Shown here one piece after another: positions 11,157 through 20,789 of a stretch of 64,000 nt of DNA. The position numbers and the translations under genes were made by a program. The notes under the pieces are model-generated. The model ran no database searches and was not told where the DNA came from. It saw only the letters and a program-made list of their open reading frames with translations. Each line of letters starts with the position of its first letter. Position 1 is the first letter of the stretch. Source of the stretch: Diplonema japonicum (lineage: Eukaryota > Euglenozoa > Diplonemea > Diplonemida > Diplonemidae); the NCBI GenBank assembly GCA_964019335.1, contig OZ025650.1, forward strand, positions 261,001 to 325,000, written 5' to 3'.

Positions 11157-12328
11157 TCATTCTCTCCTGTGTGTGTATGGTGTGTGCTTTCTTTGTCATA
11201 CTTCAAGAACCCGCGGTGTCCAGGCGATTTCTCAGCGTACTTAGCACAAGTCGAATCATCATAATCCTGAGGGATGAGGTCAAGCCCCTTAAGGACCTGC
11301 TTTGTTGCCATGTCCACATTCAAGCAGTAGAAGTGAAGGTGCTTCACACCACCGGCCAGCAAAGCCTTACAGACACCCACCATGTGCTCAATGCCGAAAG
11401 CCTTGAATTCCTCCTCAGCCTTCTTCTTGTCCTCGTCGCTGAGGTCGGCAGCAGGCTTCTTAGCCTCAATCTGCGCAAGCAGCTCGGGCTTAACGTACGT
11501 CTTGCAGAAACCAGTCATCTTCTTGAACCCCGCGTACGCCTGGATGGGGAGCAGACCGGGGAGGATCGGGACAGTGATTCCAGCTTCCCTGCAGTCCTAC
11601 GAAGTGGTTTATAATATAATAAAAAAAGGAATACCTTAACCCACTGAATGAACAGCTCAGCATCGTAGAACATTTGCGAGATGATGAAGTCGGCACCAGC
11701 CTCGACCTTCTTCTTCAGGTAGTCCATCTCCGCCTTGTACACGGCAGGGTCAACCTTGCCAGTCTGTGAATGTGTTTAAAAAAGAAAGGAAGCACACCTT
11801 AAGGTACTCATCGTAGTCGGCAATCTTGTCAGGGTGGCACTCGGGGTATCCCGCCACTGAGATGCAGAAGTAGTCCCCGTAGTGCGCCCTGATGTACTTG
11901 ACAAGGTCGAGCGCGCAGCTGAACCCGGTATCGGTGGCCTTCCACTCCTTCTCGCCGACGGGCGGGTCGCCACGGAGGGCGATGATGTTACGGATGCCGT
12001 TCTCCTTGGCGGCCTTCAATGCCGCCTCCACCTTGCCCTCCTCCATGTTCGTGCACGTCAGATGCATGTTCGCGATGTAGTTGTGCTTGTTCTGCGCGGT
12101 TTTGCACAACTCCATGGTGAGCTCGCTGGTGCTGCCGCCCGCACCCCAAGTGTAGTCTACGAACTCCGGGTTCATACCCCTCATCCTCCCTAGCCTCGCG
12201 TCCAAGTTCGCCACACCCGCGTCGGTCTTGGGAGGGAAAAACTCAAACGACCATGTCACGCCCTGCTCGTTGTCAAGAGGGGTGTTCCTCGCGCTGTCCA
12301 ACTGGTCCCTAAGCTTGGGGGTCGTCAT
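11157..12328 (-). CDS. Methylenetetrahydrofolate reductase (MTHFR), four exons
   Basis: Reduces 5,10-methylene-THF to 5-methyl-THF with a flavin cofactor. Exons are 12328-11798, 11763-11635, 11596-11202 and a short last exon 11166-11157. Introns are 34 nt (11764-11797, GTGTGC), 38 nt (11597-11634, GTATTC) and a tentative 35 nt (11167-11201, GTATGA). The spliced protein is about 354 aa. The catalytic TIM-barrel signature is clear: WSFEFFPPKT (26-35), VDYTWGAGGST, NMHLTCTNM, IRNIIALRGDPP, ADFIISQMFYDAE, and GVKHLHFYCLNVD near the end. Length matches the catalytic domain only; the eukaryotic SAM-binding regulatory half is absent, as in bacterial-type enzymes. The first two introns are secure because the family sequence continues across them. 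The 3' end is uncertain: unspliced, the frame runs on to 11036 through low-complexity codons. Confidence 0.85.
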
Positions 12329-12453
12329 TTTGTATAAGTTCTTTTTTTTTCTTTTTCAAGTTCGTTACTTATAGTGTTTGAGTAAGATTTACGAAAGCTG
12401 CATAAAATAAAATCTTGAAGACTAAGGCCCTTTAGCCTGACACCATGATACAG

Positions 12454-14814
12454 TCACCAGTATTCGAAAACAGCTGTAGCGTCACCAGGCATGGATTGGA
12501 TAAGCAACACCAACTTGACTGGGATAGGGGCGGTGAAAATGTTGGATCCCACTGTTACTCTCCAAAGATGGAGGGCTGTTGAGGAGAAAGCATAAGTGAG
12601 ATTGAAGGTGCGGTTTAGTTTGGAGTTCCCTTGGAGCTGATCGCCTACAACGTACAGGGAGCGAGTAGCTAGATGCTTTCGGATCTGTCTGGTGCAGTGA
12701 GTGTGCGGGGTGGCCGCCAATATGACTGCCCTTGCTTCAGGAATAGCTTGGATGACCCTGAATGACGTTTTCGCCTCCCTCTCCACACGTGTTGCCTGCC
12801 GTTTGCTTGATGCACCGTCCCTGATGGCCTCCTTCAATGGTTCGTTGCTTACCCACTCGTCCCCAGCCTTGAATACCTTCTCCTCTCCCTCCAGCCACCC
12901 TGCTACCACTAAATACACCTTCTCGGCATCCCTCATCTCCTTTTCCATGTCATGCACCTTTGCTCCTTCCTTGCAGTACACCACTACGCCAGAGGTGTCC
13001 TTCTCCACACTGTGCACGAAATGCACACGCCGCACATTCCTCTGCCGCGCCACTTCGCACGCAGCGCTTGGCCTGTCCGCCGCCCTTGTCGTTGACGTCA
13101 AGTGCGTGACCATCCTGCTCGGTTTGCAGTACACAACCACGTCCTCAGTCTCCGCAAGGAACACAACTCCGTCGACGGAGGGCGGTGCCATCTCCACCTT
13201 TGCAAGCCTCTCGCCCATAAGGGAGAGCCGGCCCTTCGAGGTGTGCCCTGGATACCCACTTACCGTCATGACATCCCCACAGTTCATCTTCTTCACAGCA
13301 GCTCTACTACGTGGGCCCCACTCACCAACAGGGAGGACAACTTGAACTCTGTTCCCTGTCTTGCTTTGTAGTCCTATGAATGCCACGTTCCCTTGGCTCC
13401 TCACCGCTGTGACGTTGCCCCTTATCGCCACCAGCTCGTCGTTGATACGTGTGTCCCTCCCAATGCGCTCTTGGTCACAGTAACCCAGCTTTGCCCATGC
13501 TGCACGCACTTCGTCAACTCCCATAATCTCTTCTTCAGGGATGTCTTCGAAGTCCTGTTCACCGTATTTCCGAACGAGAGGCTTCAGCCTCCCCAAGCTA
13601 TGCAGGCCTTGCAAAGCCACCAGCATGCGGGGCAGCTTAGCCGTGGGCGTCCCTCGCAAACTGGCAGTCAAGCTCGTGACTTGCACCTGATCCAGCTCCG
13701 GGCAAGGAAGATTGATGAGGACCTGCAGCGAAAGATCCCGAGGGTGGGGTGTCGTGCACGGCACTGCGGGGTCATCCGGGAAGCAGGGAGCTTCATCGTT
13801 GATGGTCAGCACTAGCACCTCGTTCAAACGTGACGTCTGTGCTGCAAACTCTTCCTTCCAGTCGGGACGAACATCATTTGCATGAGCAGCCACGAGTGCT
13901 GTGAACACGTTGGACTCGTTGGGGGCTTTGCCTTCCAGTTCATGGCGCGGCATGAGGTCGAGAAGCGCCCTCGTCAGGGTGAGTGCTGTGTTGTTCGGGA
14001 ACACAAATGTGAGTTTCGTGTCCTTCTCTCGATATGCACTTTTTGAGGCCCAGATTGTGGCCACTGCTGCTAACTGGCAGACCTTGCTCTCAACGCTCTC
14101 TGTGTCGAGACGCACCCAGTAGTGGACAGAGCCCCTGTTCGGGACACATCGTACCATGCTCTCTAGATCCAGAGTGGGCTTCAGGCGCATGACGTCGCTG
14201 CTAGCAGCTGTTGTGAGTGCCTGGTAGACGGCATTGGGGTGGGCCGGTGCAGGGAGCTGCAAGAAGGCGTTTACGGAATGGATGCAGGCACTGGAGTGGA
14301 GAGCTACCGGTCCGAGGGAGACCCTCGTCATGTCACCGCACATTGTAGAAAAGAACTCCGATACCTTCGCAACCTGCTTAAGGAAGTCTTCGTGGGCACC
14401 GAATAGCCAGATGGACCGCTCCCACCCCATGGCCCTTTTTACGTCACCGTTGTCCTGTGGGACGAGCATAGGGGCGTCTTCGTGAAGTACGACCAACACG
14501 TCTGTCTCGCGGCACGTGAACACCCGACACGACCCTTCAAGGCACTCCTCAAGGTTCGCGTAAGTAACGGTCCCTTTCTGCAGCTCAGCCAATTCGTTAA
14601 GAATGCTCATTTCAGAAGGCGCGCTCCCTAGTTTCTCAACAAACTCGTCCCCGATCTTCATGAAAGAGTACTCTTTATCGTCAGCAGAAAGCATGATCAA
14701 CCAGACTTCTGTCCTCTCGTTCCCCCATAGCGCAGCCTCGATGCATCTGCTGAGTTCATCCAAACGGTGATGGGCTCTTGCCACCAGGAGGTAAACAAGG
14801 TTTAAGTCATGCAT
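12454..14814 (-). CDS. OB-fold plus RluA-like pseudouridine-synthase fusion, catalytic Asp replaced
   Basis: 786 aa, single exon. Residues 1-440 are unrecognised, mostly helical. Residues about 461-540 match the tRNA-synthetase-type OB fold (LVAIRGNVTAVRSQGNVAFI, then NRVQVVLP and GDVMTVSGYPG). Residues about 550-735 match an RluA/TruC-like pseudouridine synthase (DVVVYCKPSRMVTH; EKVYLVVAGWL; THCTRQIRKHLA; YVVGD). In the active motif, normally HRLD-(K/x)-(D/E)-TSG, this protein has HSVEKDTSG (601-609). The invariant Asp is Glu604 and the preceding Arg-Leu are Ser-Val. The Asp is essential in the family, so the domain is probably non-catalytic and may act as an RNA-binding scaffold with the OB fold. 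Mitochondrial or nucleolar RNA binding is inference only. Confidence 0.75.
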   Translation of the reverse strand: MHDLNLVYLLVARAHHRLDELSRCIEAALWGNERTEVWLIMLSADDKEYSFMKIGDEFVEKLGSAPSEMSILNELAELQKGTVTYANLEECLEGSCRVFTCRETDVLVVLHEDAPMLVPQDNGDVKRAMGWERSIWLFGAHEDFLKQVAKVSEFFSTMCGDMTRVSLGPVALHSSACIHSVNAFLQLPAPAHPNAVYQALTTAASSDVMRLKPTLDLESMVRCVPNRGSVHYWVRLDTESVESKVCQLAAVATIWASKSAYREKDTKLTFVFPNNTALTLTRALLDLMPRHELEGKAPNESNVFTALVAAHANDVRPDWKEEFAAQTSRLNEVLVLTINDEAPCFPDDPAVPCTTPHPRDLSLQVLINLPCPELDQVQVTSLTASLRGTPTAKLPRMLVALQGLHSLGRLKPLVRKYGEQDFEDIPEEEIMGVDEVRAAWAKLGYCDQERIGRDTRINDELVAIRGNVTAVRSQGNVAFIGLQSKTGNRVQVVLPVGEWGPRSRAAVKKMNCGDVMTVSGYPGHTSKGRLSLMGERLAKVEMAPPSVDGVVFLAETEDVVVYCKPSRMVTHLTSTTRAADRPSAACEVARQRNVRRVHFVHSVEKDTSGVVVYCKEGAKVHDMEKEMRDAEKVYLVVAGWLEGEEKVFKAGDEWVSNEPLKEAIRDGASSKRQATRVEREAKTSFRVIQAIPEARAVILAATPHTHCTRQIRKHLATRSLYVVGDQLQGNSKLNRTFNLTYAFSSTALHLWRVTVGSNIFTAPIPVKLVLLIQSMPGDATAVFEYW

Positions 14815-14907
14815 GTGGCCTCTGTGTGAATTAAAGAGATGGCAAGGTTAAGCCATGAACCATTTAAACATAAAACACTTGACCAAGTGAGTAAGGGAGT
14901 AAGGTGT

Positions 14908-16507
14908 TTATTCGTCGGGGAGGGTGAGCCACGCTAGGCCAATCCAAAAGCCGACGAAAGCTAAGGCTTTGCTGCGGTGGAGCATCATGCGGAAGAAGCG
15001 TTCGAAAGCGGTCATTCGCTTAAATGCTACGACACGGTTGAGACCGTGGCACTGGGAATGGTCGTCCTGTCCGATCAGGTAGCGAGAGACACTGTCCACG
15101 TACACCTTCTTGAAGCCTTCGGAAAAGAAGGGTGGTGTGAACTGTTTGATGTTTCTACCCCACGTCACGCCCCACGTGTTCCAGGGCTGCCCACATGCAA
15201 TGGCATCAGGTGGGCCTATGAGTACGTACTCCAGCACACATTTGTTCTTCCTCCATTCCTTGGGCCAGTCCACCCCGTTGGGCATCATCTGGCAGATGAT
15301 GATCGCAGGATTGTACTTCTCCACAGCCTCCTTCTCCGAGATTGCCTCGTTCTCGAACGCCTGGAACTTCGCTCTCTCTGATCTGTTGAACTGCAGAAGG
15401 AAAGGGTTCATGATGGGTGTCACGTCTGTGGGGGCGGCCTTGATCCCTGCATTTTTGAAGGCCTCTGTTTGGTTGAGGAGCCAGGAGAGCCTGCCGGTAC
15501 CGGAACCAACTTCGAGGATGGGGACGTTGGTCGCTTTGTATGCTGCTGCACGGGAGACGAGGTAGTCGGCGAGAGACAAGATGTACTCCTCTGTGGGCAT
15601 GATGATGGTAGCAGTAGCTTTGCAGTGGAATTTTAAGGGATGGCACGACACGTGCGTGTCGAAGAAGTGAGGCGCGAAGGTCGGGTAGCTGATGTTGTAG
15701 TAGATGCCGTTGAAGTTCCTGTTGTAGTCGTCGACGCGGCGGGCGAGCTCGATGGCGTCGAGGGGCTTCATGGGCCGCCAATCAGCAGGCTCTGGTATGT
15801 CGAGCCGGAAGGCATCCACGACCTCTTGCCATGAGGGGAGGTACCGAGGCGACAGCATCTTCTCCGCCGCCATGGCATCGATTCTTCTTGTGTACACACA
15901 CACCTTGTACACCATCGCCAGCACATTGAACTGGTGCATGATCACTGCAGAGAAGTTCTTCGTCGTTGCCATCCACCTCTTCAGCTCTTCGTAGTCGGAG
16001 TACGTGTACCCAATGCTGAACATCTCTTCCAGATGGCTGTCCCACCAGTTGTACTCTGCATCCATGTTTGTCTTTTCCGGCTTCACCTCCGTGAACATGA
16101 TCTTGAACTTCGCAAGCTCATCCTCCCTCAGCACGAACTGTTCCTCTCGGTACACCACAGTGAAAGGGTTGAACTTATACCTGTGTGTGTGTTTGCATTT
16201 TGCCTCTCGCTTTAGATTACCCCCGTGGTGTGTTTCTTTGCCGGAATAGTGAAATGAAAGAGAAATTGAGGTATCTGGCACGCGATATGGCACTGAAACA
16301 TGCACGAACCTCAGCATGACCAGCAATGGAAATTTCGTGCTTTTTTCTTTTCTTCATAGGTTCAAAATGGAACACTTTTTCTTCTGGACACACGGGTTTA
16401 TATTCTGCTGCACTACAACGGGCGCTATTGACAGCGATGTCGCCATGCGCAGTCTCGTATTCGTCAAGGCGCCCGGTATTTGCGGCACTCGACAGGGTAC
16501 GTCCCAT
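14908..16507 (-). CDS. SAM-dependent methyltransferase-like protein with C-terminal membrane helix
   Basis: The secure part is the frame from about 16173 to 14908 (about 420 aa). It contains NVPILEVGSGTGRLSWLLNQ, the glycine-rich motif I of class I SAM methyltransferases, then AAPTDVTPIMNP as a motif II position and PAIIICQMMPNGVDWP. The C-terminus ends in a hydrophobic helix (ALAFVGFWIGLAWLTL). The 5' end is uncertain. The unspliced frame opens inside repeat A. A better model uses an upstream exon 16507-16394 (starts MGRTLSSAANTG, good codon use) joined to 16173 by a 220-nt intron (donor GTGTGT, acceptor ATAAG) that contains repeat A copy 1. That intron is far longer than others here, so the repeat may have inserted into it. 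Substrate unknown. Confidence 0.55.
16274..16342. repeat. Repeat A copy 1 (69 bp)
   Basis: Starts TCTGGCACGCGATATGGCAC and ends AATTTCGTGCTT on the plus strand. Differs from copies 2 and 3 at two G-to-A positions. It lies in the proposed intron or 5' region of the methyltransferase-like gene. Confidence 0.85.
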
Positions 16508-16547
16508 TTTGTTTGTTGAGTTTCCAGCGCTCTCCTTTTATAGACAA

Positions 16548-16616
16548 TCTGGCACGCGATATGGCACTGAAACATGCACGGACCTCGGCATGACCAGCAA
16601 TGGAAATTTCGTGCTT
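16548..16616. repeat. Repeat A copy 2 (69 bp)
   Basis: Identical to copy 3 over all 69 bp. On the minus strand it is preceded by a related flank (GCGGTC followed by TTTATTTTGATCC). Confidence 0.85.
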
Positions 16617-16667
16617 TTTCCCACAGGATCAAAATAAATAGACCGCTCTTTTCTTTTGGAAAAATAA

Positions 16668-16731
16668 TTGTCGCGATTTTAGTGGTGCCATGCAGTATGT
16701 GACAGTGGCCATCCTTGTGAAGCTTCGCCTC
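16668..16731. repeat. Repeat B copy 1 (about 64 bp)
   Basis: Reads TTGTCGCGATTTTAGTGGTG then CCATGCAGTATGTGACA. It matches 24383-24448 closely, with a small indel after GACA. It sits between repeat A copies 2 and 3. Confidence 0.75.
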
Positions 16732-16767
16732 ATCGGGTTTCCTCCCCCAAAAAAAAATGTTTATATA

Positions 16768-16836
16768 TCTGGCACGCGATATGGCACTGAAACATGCACG
16801 GACCTCGGCATGACCAGCAATGGAAATTTCGTGCTT
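16768..16836. repeat. Repeat A copy 3 (69 bp)
   Basis: Identical to copy 2. It is followed on the plus strand by GGGGTAAAAATAAAAAGG and a 45-base T run (16865-16909). Confidence 0.85.
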
Positions 16837-16862
16837 GGGGTAAAAATAAAAAGGACCGCCCT

Positions 16863-16909
<47 letters not shown>

Positions 16910-16910
<1 letters not shown>

Positions 16911-17321
16911 TAGTTTGTTCAAATCATACTTTGCCATGAAAGCCTTTCGTTTCTCTTTTGTGGTGTCGGCTCCTCGTGCGTCGTCGAAGTCGGCAATGAA
17001 CTCATCCCGCGAGACCCTGCACTTCTCGAGGAAGTTGTCGAGGTCGTCACAAAGCAGGGCGGAGATGAGAACAGGATCCAGCTGGTCGTAGGGAGAGAAG
17101 CTGTCTGCCAACAAGTGTTGCGTCTCCTTCTTGTTGATAAGCTGTCCCGCCGACGCCTTAAGCTCTTGAGGTTTTATAGGCCGCAAAGCACTCTGCTCTT
17201 TCATCATCACCTGTGTCTCGTCCCCTTGAGCATCCTTCCCCTGTGCCAGATCCCTTCCCAAAGGAGACTTCCATCCCCTCACAGCGGTCCTGCTGAACCA
17301 CCTTCTTGCTACTTTTTGCAT
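16910..17321 (-). CDS. Small mitochondrial-type protein, 3' end unresolved
   Basis: ATG at 17321. The N-terminus MQKVARRWFSRTAVRGWKSP is Arg-rich, amphipathic and free of acidic residues, typical of a mitochondrial presequence. Residues about 70-130 form an acidic helical region (SPYDQLDPVLISALLCDDLD, then KCRVSRDEFIADFDDARG). The coding frame then meets GTATGATTTG, a donor-like sequence, followed by a 45-nt poly-A (T-run 16865-16909 on the plus strand). Read unspliced it would encode poly-Lys and then repeat A. A poly-A-containing intron, as seen in two other genes here, or a stop just beyond, is more likely. No family recognised. Confidence 0.5.
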
Positions 17322-17763
17322 GCGTTGCAAATATATATATATATATTTTTTTTTTAATGGCCCTGTTGTAGGGAAAATTAAATTAAAAAAAAAAATGGAA
17401 CACCGACTTCACATCAAAAATGAAAGAAAAAGGAGAGAAAAAAAGGAAAAGGAACTATTTTCTTTTAAGGTATGCGTAGTTGCGCTCACCGGCCTCCTCG
17501 CGCTCAGTCCTCGTTCTGGGGGCTTTTGGCGGGTGCCGACAGCGGTTGTCAGACTGCGTGGCAGTCTCGTCGGGGTCGTCGACGGGAATCTCTCTCGAAA
17601 GAGAAAAAGAAAAAAAAAGAGAGGAATAAATAGAAACCAAAGACCCGGGTAAAAACCCAAAAAAAAAAAAAAAAAAAAAAGAGAAAAGTTGGTGTTACAT
17701 AACTTTTTTATAAAAAAAAGTTGCATTTCTTTGGGAAGGGGGGGGATGCGGGGGTGCGCTTTT
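17322..17763. other. Intergenic gap with AT runs
   Basis: Contains a short (AT)n stretch at about 17331-17345, A-rich tracts and a GC-richer segment at 17470-17600 that shows no convincing gene. Confidence 0.5.
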
Positions 17764-18951
17764 TCACGATGCTTGTCTCCTCTCCTGGATGAGATGGAAA
17801 TTTCTCCAGTGGTTGTGGCATTCCTTGATGATGTTCTGCGCGTACTCCCGACCGAAGTATTCACCGTCCATCGCGAATTTGTTTTGCGGCTTCCCGTGAC
17901 AGATTTTGTAATCGCGAAGCCACGTTCTGATGCACTCCAGCGCACCAGGCATATAACGGGTAACATCAGGTATATCGTCCATGAAGAGCGCAAGGGGATC
18001 ACCAGTAGACACTGCGATCACCTTCCAATCCATTTCACCATCATCAATCATGCCAAGGACACCAAGAACTTTGATGGGTGTAACGCTTCCTGTCGCAAGC
18101 TGTTGGGAACCGATCTCAATGATGTCGATGGGATCGTTGTCACCCTTGTATTCTTTGATGCCGTCTTCCTCTTCAAACTGGAAGCTGTGTTCGGTAGACT
18201 CCCACGTCTGCGGCAGCGCACCATAGTTGAACAGCATATCACCGTGTTTGTAAAACCGCAAGGCACCATTGCTCACATCTTGCTTCACTGGGTTGTACGG
18301 CTCGATGGTAGCTATCTCAAACTTTGCACGTGTCCACTTTGGTATCTCGCAGATAAAATTGTACTTATTCAATGGGGCTCCTTGCGGTTGGGTTCGAATC
18401 ACGTCCTTGATGTATAATGGTATATCGTGCCAGGGGGAGATTTTGCGCTTTGTTCCGGTTTTCAAGCTTTTGAGATAGAACCACACACGGTACTCGGGGG
18501 TGAACTTTTCATTGTCCTCCTCGACAATGAGCTGCATTTGTTCAAACGGCTCGTTGAACCGTGCTGAAAACGTCTTGAAGTTCTCCTTTGTTTTCTCAAT
18601 AACGTGGACTTCGGTGTTCCACACCTTCCAAAACACCTCGAAGTCGGGCGGGCCGTTTTTGAAGAGTATCGTCGTGACATTGGCAAGCTCGTCTGCAGTG
18701 AGGACACCCTCGCCTGCCTTTTCAAACATCCTCTCGACGTCCTCCTTGTTCAGTGTACCCTTGTTGTTGCAATCGATGCTTTCGAACAGCCTTCGCATGA
18801 TTTTCTTCTCCGCCACTTGCGTGTCTTCATCTTTATCATACGCAAGGTGCAACAGATCATTCGACGCTGTCTCGGGTATGCAGCTGTCCCTGTGGTTCTC
18901 CAGCTTGAAGCTCATGCCTTTTGTCAGGCTCATACCGCTTCCGCGTTTCAT
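17764..18951 (-). CDS. EF-hand soluble inorganic pyrophosphatase, acidocalcisome VSP-like
   Basis: Hydrolyses PPi to two phosphates, Mg2+-dependent. Start chosen at ATG 18951 (MKRGSGMSLTKG); an upstream frame to 19020 is Phe/Ser low-complexity. About 395 aa. Residues about 45-120 carry an EF-hand-like unit with loop DCNNKGTLNKED (60-71). The C-terminal family I catalytic domain has GDNDPIDIIEIG, with the signature D-N-D-P-I-D at 271-276, and MIDDGEMDWKVIAV. The arrangement of an N-terminal EF-hand region plus family I PPase is the one known from trypanosomatid acidocalcisomal soluble pyrophosphatase, which makes this gene the best lineage marker in the window. Acidocalcisome location is inferred from that similarity. 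Confidence 0.9.
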   Translation of the reverse strand: MKRGSGMSLTKGMSFKLENHRDSCIPETASNDLLHLAYDKDEDTQVAEKKIMRRLFESIDCNNKGTLNKEDVERMFEKAGEGVLTADELANVTTILFKNGPPDFEVFWKVWNTEVHVIEKTKENFKTFSARFNEPFEQMQLIVEEDNEKFTPEYRVWFYLKSLKTGTKRKISPWHDIPLYIKDVIRTQPQGAPLNKYNFICEIPKWTRAKFEIATIEPYNPVKQDVSNGALRFYKHGDMLFNYGALPQTWESTEHSFQFEEEDGIKEYKGDNDPIDIIEIGSQQLATGSVTPIKVLGVLGMIDDGEMDWKVIAVSTGDPLALFMDDIPDVTRYMPGALECIRTWLRDYKICHGKPQNKFAMDGEYFGREYAQNIIKECHNHWRNFHLIQERRQAS

Positions 18952-19016
18952 TTTCCCCCTCCTTTCGCCTGATATGGTGGGGAGGGGAGAAAAAAAGGAA
19001 AAAAAAAGAAAAACGT

Positions 19017-19190
19017 TCACCGTGTAACTTTAACCACCTTCCTTAACCTCCTTTTAACCTCCTGCCGCAAGGCTGTTTTGACCACGTCCCCCATCACGCT
19101 GTCTATTTGCCTGCCCAATTTACTGTTGGGATCGAGCGTTGTTTGAGAGAAGCTCTGAAGCGGGTGTGCCCCGCTAGTGTTGAACCGCAT
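19017..19190 (-). CDS. Small basic hypothetical protein
   Basis: 57 aa from ATG 19190 (MRFNTSGAHPLQSF) to a stop at 19017, ending in a basic helix (RQEVKRRLRKVVKVTR). An upstream in-frame extension to 19322 passes through the C17 run at 19201-19217 (poly-Gly) and a hydrophobic helix, so it is less likely. No family recognised. Confidence 0.4.
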   Translation of the reverse strand: MRFNTSGAHPLQSFSQTTLDPNSKLGRQIDSVMGDVVKTALRQEVKRRLRKVVKVTR

Positions 19191-19326
19191 CAAGCTCGCA
19201 CCCCCCCCCCCCCCCCCTCCCGCTTTTTTTGTTTTTTTTGTAAGTTGAAGGGATAAAATAAGAATTATAACAAAATGTACAGCATCTATAATCAACAAAA
19301 GATGGGTGAATCCTTCATACATTTCA

Positions 19327-19833
19327 TCAGGGGTATCTGCATTGCAACCGTCCTTGTCTCGTGCGGGGGGGCGAGACGAGCCTAGCCTGCGGAGGCATTG
19401 TGGAGTAGGATGGTGTAGTGTAACGCCCGGTGATGTATGAGGTCATGAAGTTGGCTGACTCGGTTGTCTTGAGGTTTTCAAGCTGTTCGCTGTAATGTTC
19501 TTCACACATTCCTGACCATGCGCAGGTGGGGGAGGAACACGCGTAGTAAACCGGGGAGTCGTGGCTTCCATGGGCGCACCGTGGTTTCCATTTCTCGGTC
19601 CCCTCGCATATCCATGGCTTTCCTGTGTTCTGTTGTTCCACTGAGTGGCCGTGAGGGCATTTAACAGTAAGTACTCTTTCTTTTGCGGGTTCTTCCAGTT
19701 TTTCCACCAACCCTTTTCCAAACCATTTCTGACGTGCTTTCTCCTTCTCTTCATCATTCATTGTGAGCTTCACTGACATTTCCTTCAGCAACTCCGCTCT
19801 TAGTTCTTCTGCTCTCCGTTGCGAGCCCAGCAT
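19327..19833 (-). CDS. Cys/His-rich small zinc-binding-type protein
   Basis: 168 aa. N-terminal 55 residues are a charged helix. The middle has paired metal-ligand-like residues: CPHGHSV, then CAHGSHDSPVYYACSSP, CAWSGMCEEHY. The spacing of Cys and His suggests one or two zinc sites of treble-clef type. The tail is Ser/Thr/Pro-rich. It starts just 3' of a run of 21 C (19845-19865 on the plus strand). Function not recognised. Confidence 0.6.
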   Translation of the reverse strand: MLGSQRRAEELRAELLKEMSVKLTMNDEEKEKARQKWFGKGLVEKLEEPAKERVLTVKCPHGHSVEQQNTGKPWICEGTEKWKPRCAHGSHDSPVYYACSSPTCAWSGMCEEHYSEQLENLKTTESANFMTSYITGRYTTPSYSTMPPQARLVSPPRTRQGRLQCRYP

Positions 19834-20789
19834 TTTCCCTCTTTCCCCCCCCCCCCCCCCCCCCCTTGGGATACATTAGGGAAATAAGAATAAAATCTTG
19901 TTTAAAAAAAAAAAGAAGAAAAAAAAAAGGCATTAAAAAAACGAAGAGGAAAGGATCTGGGTTGTGAAAGGGTGGAAGGAGGGTAATGCTTCCTTTTATT
20001 CCCAGCGGGGCTGCAACTTTAATCGCAACCCCAATGGGGGAAAAAGAAAATGGGGGAGGGGGGGGATGGAGCAAAAAAAGGAAAGAAGAATACCTAAAAA
20101 GTTAGTTGCAACTTTACTGATTTTCTGGTTGCTGTTTCAGAAATGTTGGAGAGAGCAGAGAGAGCAGTGTGAGCAACCTAATCATGTGCAACTTCCCTAG
20201 GATCTTGTTGAATAGTAAAAAGGAGTTGAAAGAGCACTGGTCTCTTTTTAGTTTTCCCTTTTGACATCTGTTCGATTAAATGACGCACTTGGAAGGGTAC
20301 GGGACGGGGTTTTCTTTAAAAAGGAAAGAAAAGGGTAGGGACAACAGAGCTGAATTAAAAAAGAAAAAAAAAATACGAGTTAAGGGATTTGTCAGGGAAG
20401 AAAAAAAGGGGGGAATCCTTCGAATGCTACGGAAGTTCTTTCCGTTCTTTTTCTTTCTCCCCCCTTTTTGTTTTCTTCACGCTTCTTAGTGTCCTCATTC
20501 TGTTTTTCTCTTTCGTTTCGTCCCCCTAAGCATTTTTTTCTTCTTCTCCAGCTCTTTATCCTACCCCTGTTCAATATCATTAAAGGTACCTTAAAAAAAA
20601 CCACTTTCCCCGTGAAGAGAGTAAAGGAATGGTAAAGAATTCACCACCTTGCAAGAAAAAAATATGAGGAGCCAAAATGTTGGAATATGTTTGTGAATGT
20701 AGAAAGATGTTCAAAACGAATAAACGCTTTTTTTTGTTTTTCAACTTTTATTTTATTGTATTTTATTTTATTTTCCCCCGAAGTTCTAT
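19834..20789. other. Intergenic gap, purine-rich on the plus strand
   Basis: Begins with C21 at 19845-19865. Otherwise A/G-rich low complexity with a more complex stretch at about 20100-20290. No gene supported. Confidence 0.55.

Noticed and set aside
16274-16836. Resemblance of repeat A (minus strand GTTTCAGTGCCATATCG) to the 3' half of the kinetoplastid spliced leader
   Set aside because: About 13 of 17 positions agree, but the rest of the leader, the intron start and an Sm site are not evident, and the copies lie in a gene-adjacent region. Probably chance.
16761-16910. Poly-Lys and repeat-encoded C-terminal extension of the 17321 gene
   Set aside because: It depends on reading through a 45-base homopolymer and a repeat, whereas a donor-like GTATGA precedes the run.
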